Assembly: GCA_033964015.1 (NCBI GenBank)
Contig: CM066912.1
Coordinates: 16,155,399-16,219,398, forward strand
Origin: Scolanthus callimorphus
Lineage: Eukaryota > Cnidaria > Anthozoa > Actiniaria > Edwardsiidae
Direction of reading: 5' to 3'
Length of the DNA stretch: 64,000 bases
Shown: positions 37,101-46,100 of the stretch, piece after piece
Numbering within the stretch: position 1 is the stretch's first letter
How the letters are laid out: every line of letters starts with the position of its first letter
Made by a program: the position numbers and the translations under genes
Notes under the pieces: generated by a model
Seen by the model: the letters and a program-made list of their open reading frames with translations, nothing else
Database searches by the model: none
What the model was told of the DNA's origin: nothing

Positions 37101-40100
37101 ATTGGAGTATCGGGTAAAGGCCACAGCGCACCGCGTGCCCCTGCGTTTGACTACATACCACCCTCTCCGTGAGTTTGAAAACATATTGGAGGTTGTTGAC
37201 AGGTCGTAAATTTGTAAGGGCACAGAGACCAGCCTTTTTATTTCTCGGATCAACAAGAGCATCTTTCCAGTCTCCCGGGAAATATCCCAAGGACAGGGAG
37301 GAATTGATCATGGTGGTGATGGCTGGTAAGAGCTCATCAAGACAACCCACAATCAAGTTTGTGGGCATAGGGTCAAGCAGACAGCTTTTCTTTGCTGTAG
37401 CTTTAATGAGCTCACATACTTCTTCCTGTTGAAGTTGTTTAAAACTGCTTAGTGTATCATAAACAGTCACGTCAAATTTGGGGTCCTCAGTTAGATCATG
37501 TTCCATACTAGCTGCCTCAGCTGTAAGCCAATATGATCGGCCAATAGAGCACTTATGAGACGTTCTCGTGTATCCCAACATCACGCGTGCTGTATTTCGC
37601 ATTGTGCTCTAATCAGCCAGTTTCGTTGTTGAACGATGCTCACATTTAGTGGTTGAACGATGCTCACAGCAGACAGAAATCACAAACGATTTTCAATGAG
37701 CTCAATAGATGCTCAACAATTTTAAGGTCTCTGTAAACCCGTGAGGGGTGTCTTTGGAAAAAAAAATCTCGCCGCGTCGCAATTTATGCTATGATAATCA
37801 ACTATATATCATTTTTTAAGCTAAAATATTGCTCTATCTTGTGAAGTTGTTTAGTTTATTTTTAAAACTCCGAACTAAAAACTACCTTGTTTACTTGAGA
37901 AGCTCCAGACCACTAGCAGTTTGTTGCAATATTTCACACTTTGTCGGATCTTAGTGCTGGAGAAATGAACTTCAAAACCGTGTGAGCGATTTTCGATATT
38001 TTGCTTATTTACGAAAATATTCGGTCGTGAAAGTCGCATTTTTTACAGTTTGTGGCGGCAAAATATATCATAAAATCTTTTTCAAGTAAAAAATAAAAAT
38101 TCCATCACACGGTTTTTTAGTTGTGATCATTTTCTAACGACACACACAGAAAATGTGACGCCGATATCTTAAGGGGTGGACCATTAGAAGCCGGGGGAGG
38201 GGGGGTGGCAATTCCGAAAAAAAATTCGTGCAAGGCCAATCCTTCCAAAATAAAAATCTTGCAGAGATTCAAGCTAGAAAAAAATAATTCTACAAAGACA
38301 TGGTTTGAACTCTCGTTAAAAAGATGTCTGAAGTAGTTACAGCAACTTCTGTATCATTTGCATTTTTCTACTTCACTTCACTTAAGGTGGATCGACCCAG
38401 TAATTTTGTACCCATGCCAACCAATTTTGAACCTCTCATACAAAAGCAGGTTGATTTCTATCGCGCAGCCAATATAACACATATGCTACCAATAGACTGA
38501 AATACATGTCAGTACAAAATTTGGGGAGATCGGAGTTAGTATCACGTGACAATTGGGCCACGCCTATTTCCACTCTCACACCAGTTTCAGGCTGTAACGA
38601 CATTTTTTCGAAAAATGCTCTACGGTACCTCGAGATTGACTGATTGCCTACGTGTAACCGAAGTTTGAGTAAATTCTACAAGACCGATCTGAAGATATTT
38701 TAGGATTTATAAATCAGGGCTATAATTTATGTAAAATCCAGTGTTATGAATTAACATGACAGAGTTTGGTACTTCATGGTTATAAATTGAAGGTTTTTAT
38801 AGCCCAATCTATTTGTAATTGTTCAAGGAAGGTCATGCTTTTGATTGAAATTTAATATTATTTTGCGATTTCGAAAAATATAGAAATGTACGCATCAACA
38901 TAATTCCTCCACGAATCGGCTCAACGCGAAATTTGGGCCTACTTTCACGAAATTTGGTCTGATTTAAAAAATCGTAGTTTTTTTTTGCTCCAAAATTTTG
39001 GACGACTCCAATCGATCAAAGTAAAGTTTATCTCCACCGTTTCATATCAATTGCAATGTTCTATGGACATCAACTGTGGACGCAAAGATCAGTAAATATT
39101 GGATGGATTCGTGTAGTTTCCGCTCAGGGACTTGCTTTTGTTCTTCCAATGCGGCACACGTTGATATTCGCGGATGACTGCTCTCCGAATCGTCCCCGAC
39201 ATATGGTAATTAATGCATAACAAAAGACCAAAGAACCTCAGAAAATTATCATCGGAGACTAGCCAAGCAAGGACAAGCCCACTTGCGGTCCATTGGAATT
39301 CGATTTTGTGCCGAATGGGGAACAAAAGCAAATCCCAGAAGAGAAACTATAGAAATTAATCTAATATTTACCGATCTTTGCGTCCCCAGTTGACAGCCTT
39401 AGAGGATTTCAATTGCTATGAAACGTTGGAGACAAACTTTACATTGATCGATTGGAGTCGTTTAAAATTTTGGAGCGAAAAAAAAACTACGATTTTGTAA
39501 ATCAGACCAAATTCCGTGAAAGTAGGCCCAAATTTCGCGTTGAGCCGATGCGTGGAGGAATTATGTTGATACGTACATTTCTATATTTTTCGAAATCGCA
39601 AAATAATATTCAATTTTAATCAAAAGCATGACCTTCCTTGAACAATTACAAATAGATTTGGCTATAAAAGCCTTCAATTTATAACCATGAAGTACCAAAC
39701 TCTGTCATATTTATTCACTTCACTGAATTTTACATAAATTATAGCCATTATTTATAAATCCTAAAATATCTTCAAATCGGTCTTGTAGAATTTAATTAAA
39801 CTTCGGTTACACGGAGGCAACCACTCCATCTCGAGGTACCGTAAAGCATTTTTCGAAAAAATGTCGTTACAGCTTGAAACTGGGCTAAGAGTAGAAATAG
39901 GCGTGGCCCGATTGTCACGTGATACTAAACTCCGATCTCCCCAACTTTTGTATTGACATGTATTTCAGTCTATTGGTAGCATATGTGTTATATTGGCTGC
40001 GCGATAGAAATCAACTTGTTTTTATATGAGAGGTCCAAAATTGGTTGGTAGGGGTACAAAATTACTGGGTCGATCCACCTTAAAGTGCGAGTATGACCAA

Positions 40101-43089
40101 AATTGTATCCTTCCTATAAATCTACTATGTTGTACTATAACGCATATTGAAAACATCTTCGCTAAATTTTGGTTGGTAACATTAATTCTTTAGTCCTTTT
40201 TTCTGCCGCCGAAAACACCAAAATACGGTCACACGGCCGCCATCTTGGAGTCGCCATTAAAATCGGTTGTTCCTACTACTTGGTTACCAAGTCAGAGGCC
40301 AGGCTACATTTTGTGACGTATTTTTATCCCACCCCCACCTGTGGGGATACGATTTTTCTCAACACATGTGGTGATATCAAATTTCAACCAATGAGCTTTC
40401 AGTATTTTCGCGCGCTTATGCAAATGACGTGCTGGCAGTCGCTCTGCAAAAAATATTCGCCATGTTTTGCTTTAGTTTTCCGATTTCGCAGTGGATAAAT
40501 CAGCTCTCTATCATATCAAAGAAAAGGTTCAAGCTAGATTTTACTGATGAAGATCTTACTGAATTCATAGACCAGCAGGAAACGCTAACACGAAACGAAA
40601 AACTGAATTACGACGTCAAAATTTTAAGGGAGTTCATTCAGGAACCAAATCCCGAACTGCTCAGGTCAACTTCAGGTGAACAATAATTAGTCGTCTCTGC
40701 CAGATAATCAACAATAGAGGATATCCAACATCTTGTCTTTCAGAGGTCCAGCTAGTACACTAGTATTGCTGCGGCAAGTTCATGTACGACGACAAAACAG
40801 CTCCCTGTCGAGTAGGAAATACGAGTGTGTTCGTATGCAAAAAATGCCGGCAGAGACGGCGCAACAAACTGCTTCAACGGGATTTGGCTCTCTCATTTAA
40901 TACTGGAACAATTACAGGTGGAACATTAAATATCAATGTGAACTTGTAACAAAATAGATCCCCTGAAAAACGAGAGAGTTCTGCAGTTTTTGAAGAAGTA
41001 AAAAATGGAAACAAGTAATATAAGCTACGCTTACGAGTCGATACGAGCTTTGGAAAATAGGAACTAGAGTCTGACAAGAAAGTAAGTCAGGAGTAAAGTA
41101 AGGAACTTGCCGATCATTTTATAATGCCACAAGAATTTGTGGGTTTTGTGCACTCTTGGTCATTTTAATTTGTAGTTTGATGATAAAAACTTGTTTTTTT
41201 TGAAATTGAAAAATGAAAAGACTTCTAAAGTTTATGAGAAATAAATTGGGAACCACCGACTTAGCTAATGTGTTTCCACAAGCCTTTTTCGAAAATCATT
41301 GAATTTGTAGTTCATATAATAAACAGAATATTACATGGTCGCTTGGAGATACGAATTTTATCTTCTCGTGTTAATATTATCTCTCACTCGTTCGCTGCGC
41401 TCACTCGTGAGAGATAATATCAACACTCGAAGATAGACTTCGTATCTCCGCGCGCCCATGTAATATCCTCTATATAATAACTCCTTGTTGCACGTTGACC
41501 ATATGACATTTGCATACGTCATTATAATAGGGCGGATAGCACCATTATAATATTGTAACCGCTGAGCAAGCGGGAGGCAAGCTCTGATCTTACATAATAT
41601 GGCAATTCTAGAGGCTAGCTTTTTGCAAAACTTATCTACTTGTGCATTAAATGTTATTAAATGTTTAATGACGAGTCCAACTAACTAAGGCCTACTGCAA
41701 ACGCCGAACTTCAGCCGCTCTTCTTCTGTCGAGCCTTTCCTTTTTCAAAGGATGCCGATTCATTATACTTTATAATCAAGAAATTTCTATTGTTCTGTAT
41801 TGGAAAGGCGCGACTCTTGCACGGCGTTTGCCGTAGGCCTAAGTCCTTCACATCGGCTGAAGCAGTAAGAGTTGTATCGCCTGCATAGAGGTCAATCTGA
41901 GGTCAATTTGTACGGACTTATACTTTATGATCTTGTGCACCTGTGCACTGGTTATGTCAGGGACAGAAAAAGTAACATCCGGATCTTTGCGTGACTTAAC
42001 AAAGTTAATCCGGCAGGTCCGGCGGTAAAAAAAGGCTTTGTCTTGAACAACAACGCACTCCGTAAGCAAACGCGGACGACGAAGTGGGAAACTGCTCCGG
42101 AGGAGAAAAACTGCAAAACCATGCAAAACTGATCAGTCTTTTCTGAAATAAGAAAAGGCTCGTCACAGAAAGGCTCACGTGAAGGCTGTCAGAGTTAACA
42201 GAAAAACTTCATGATAATTAAACTTTATGATTCAATGAGATCTTCTTTTAATTATAATGGAAACCGTACAATTGTAGGAGAATCTCATAAAATAAGAAAA
42301 CTCTTCTGTTAAGCTTTAATTTCGATGAAGCGAGTTATCTGAATCATCAAATTATTTTAGCGATGAATCCAACGGCAACAGCCAGGAGAAAAGCAGCACA
42401 AGAGGGCGGACACATCCAAGACCTGCCAAAATCTGGGAAACCACAACAAACGCGAGAAAAGAAAACATTGTACCATCAAAGCCAATAACCTCTGTTCGGA
42501 AAGACATTAGCATGTAAAGTATCTCCTTGATCTTCCGTTCGGCGCGTAGAATCGAAAGAGGAAAGAGAAGCGAGAGGTCTGTGATATAAAAACATGTGAC
42601 GGGATCCTCTCCAACAAAGCTTCACTGTCGATAGCATGGAAAACTTCCGAAAAGCATAGAAAACTTCCGAAACACAAAAACCTATCAGGGTATATATTTT
42701 TCTAGTGATGAACAAGGACTTGGCGGACCAATGAAATTTATATGTAGGCCAGAGAGGTATCAAGTGTGATCCTTCCACAACATTCCTTGTCGAGTTTCTG
42801 AGATGTCTTACAGCTCTTTCAGGTAACACGCGACCCAACGCGTTCAAAACATTTTTTGGAAGTTGGGTTTTTCTGTGTAGTCAATCAAACCACGTGAGCC
42901 AATCAGGTCCTTGCTAAGTTTCGCCTAGTGCAGTGAATTGGCTTCTGTCGCGACATGTCTTGCAAGGGAAGCCAAACAAATGCACTGACAAGGATTTGAT
43001 TGGCTCACACGATTGCATTGATGGACATCGCAGAAAAACCCAGCTCCCAAACTCCAAGAATCTGACAAGCGAAGTCGCGTGTTACCTGA

Positions 43090-43120
<31 letters not shown>

Positions 43121-46100
43121 TTATATAGCGCCATATACATTAACTGCTCTATGGCGCTTTACAATGCTACAATTAAAAAATAAGAATCTATAATAAAACA
43201 ACTGTAATGCAAACAACTGTAATGCAGTAGAATGTAGAAGTAGTCTGTCTACTTCAGGGCCGGCTCCGATGAAACATTGTTTAACGAGGGACGAACACTT
43301 ACGGCACTGCTTAGTCACAAGGAGTCTGCAGTTCTGTGACTGGCAAGGGTTCAACGTGATCATGTTTGACAACGAATCTCGCTTCTCTTTCACCTTTGAT
43401 TCTTATTGAGCTGAAAAGAAGATTGCAGAGATTTTTTAGTTTCCCACTTGCTCAGTTTCTTCAGAAGAGCTTATGAGCTCTGATATTACGGTGTGATTTC
43501 TTGTCCATTCAAGTTTGTTGTGGTATCCTCTCGTTTCTTTTGTTGTAGTAAGATTGGCCTTCATTTTCTAGCCTCTTTCTGCATGCGTGATGTTTGTCAC
43601 GCACGCGACATTACGTCAGACTTCACTACAAGCATTCGGCTACTCAGCACATGGTGGAAACTTGCTGCTGTTTCAGAGAAGCGAAAACGTTAGAAATCAC
43701 TTGTTTTGAAACCTTAATATCGACTACGATAAAATATTTAAGTTTTTAGAAGGTTGCAAGGATGGATTCGAGGGATAAATTCGCATTTTGTGCCTTGGAT
43801 TATGGATTGTGAACTGCAGAGTTACCTCGCTAAAATCGCCATTCCACCACCGATGGATGACTATATTTTTCAACCCGCTGGCAGAGAAATTCAAGCCATT
43901 CACTTGGAATAATCAACAGAAATTTGGGAAATTAAGCTATATATTCAAACTCTGGGGCAATGAGGAAGACCTTGTTCATAAAAAAGAGACCAATTTAAAT
44001 AAGTTGATGTCGGATTGGCTCGTGATCAAGAAGCGAATGGCGACGTGTAACTGAAATTCTCTCTAAAACTGCACTCAAATGGCTGGCTTCTTAGATTTAC
44101 TGTGCCTTTCAACCTTCAGGTAAATGTTCAAAGTAGATTAAAAACTTTTTGTGATATGTTTTCGACAATATTGCCTTTAATTAATATGTGGAATGTAATT
44201 CGCTTCTCAAAAGTGCCGTGAACGAGTCATCGACCTCTGATTCCGAAGAACTGAAGTTAAAACAAGAAGTTAACTTTAAAAGTACTTAGCAAATTTTCCA
44301 AATTCCAGAAAAAAATTCTCTCTCTGATTCACCTTGAAAGACTAAAGAGACAACATAAGTTAATTGAGAAGGATTTTTGTTGCATTTTGAGTCAGATAGT
44401 TTCTTTAGAAAGTAAACATATCCGAACTACTTGCACTTCGTCGAGCTCCTCAATCTTGGGATAATGCTTTTGATCTCGGAATATTGTGGCAATATTCCGA
44501 GATAGTAAACCAATCAAAACGCGCGATCTATGGAGTTTACCGTGTAGTATATACTAAGTATTAATAGCACGTATCCATTACTGTGCTAAGTAGTGCACTC
44601 TCCCCTTTCTCAGATCAGAATTATTACGCCGGGAGGGTTTGGAGCCATGAGTGAATCCTTCAATTTCTTTGTTGTTGAACTACAAAATGCGTTTCTGGAG
44701 AAAATAAGGTATACTTCAAGGAAAATAGACTGGACAGAACTTTGGAAAGTCTTCGTCTGACGTCTCGACTTCACAATGAAGTCCCTTTTTATTAGAATTT
44801 GATGAACCAAACTATACTAAAAACATTTGATGACATTATGTTTACTAATTTGAGGCATAATATGACCTGGAACTGTTGTCTTAATTGAATAGGTGTATAT
44901 CAAGTACCAAGAGGTTAACCTACAGTGTTTTGAGATTAGAAATTAGGTATAGGTTGCTCTTTTTTCTTTGTGGTAATGCAGTTGAGTGAACATGTCCTAT
45001 ACTTTAATTCCATATAACAAAAGCATATAACAACTCAGTGCTTGTGTTTACACATATCCCATCATATTTGAGTTTAGAGATAAGTGCTAGGATGTCTGTT
45101 GCGTGATCAACATCCGTACTAAAATACCCTGGATAACAGAGGCTCGAGGTCGAGCGCAGCGAGCTCTGAGTTTCTCATAAACAATACAAACGCGAACGGC
45201 CAAAGTTTCAGCCTCTGGACCCCAGGGTTAGTACTAAAAGGGAAATTTGAGAAATCTTCTAATTTTGCTTATTTGCATCCCAGTAAAACAGCATCACCAT
45301 AGAACCAAGTTTGTTCTTTCTTTCTAAAAAGTAGCGTCGAAAAGTGCTGGTAAAAAGTGCAGCGGAGAAAATCATAAGAATAATTTTTATCTATCAGGTT
45401 ACGATATCCATCAATTAATGACATATTCGAGTGCGTTATTCGCTAAATGCATAGCTTAATAGATGTTATGTTTTTAACAAAACAAATCGTATGATAAAAA
45501 TGTGAATTATTTTTATTTCTATTTTTTAACATGCATGCTTTGACAGCCCGTCGAAGTCTAAAAAATTGAATTTGAAATTTACTTCATAACTGTCATAAGT
45601 TATAATTATCCCTTCTTGAAACGTCTGACGTTTTGTCAAAAGAGAAGTAATCTCATGTGTTAGGTCACAATCGTCACTATTACATCCATCAAGTTTACAC
45701 ATGCAAAGCATAAAATAGAAGCTTCGTTGCACATATGGTGAAATTTTCAATAAATTTCCAATAAACTTTATAGACGATAATGGAGTGGCAAGCGATTGCA
45801 AGGAAAGCCTACCGGGTCAGTCGTCCATGTAATCACCTTAACGCCACAAGCAGCGCTTTGTAAAAGCGTATAGTTCCCGCCATCCACCAATTCATCAGCC
45901 TCTTACCTTGTGTCCACTGCATATTAATTCCTCGATAACCAGCGCAAGCCCATCTCGTGATGGCTGGCCCATACCGTACACGGGATATGGCCCGCCGGCC
46001 TTGCGAAAGTTCGGTGCACCACACTTCTTTAGAGTGTTCAGCCGATCAATCCCCCTAAACTGGTCCTTGATTAAAAAATATTTATCTTGAATAAGTCCAT

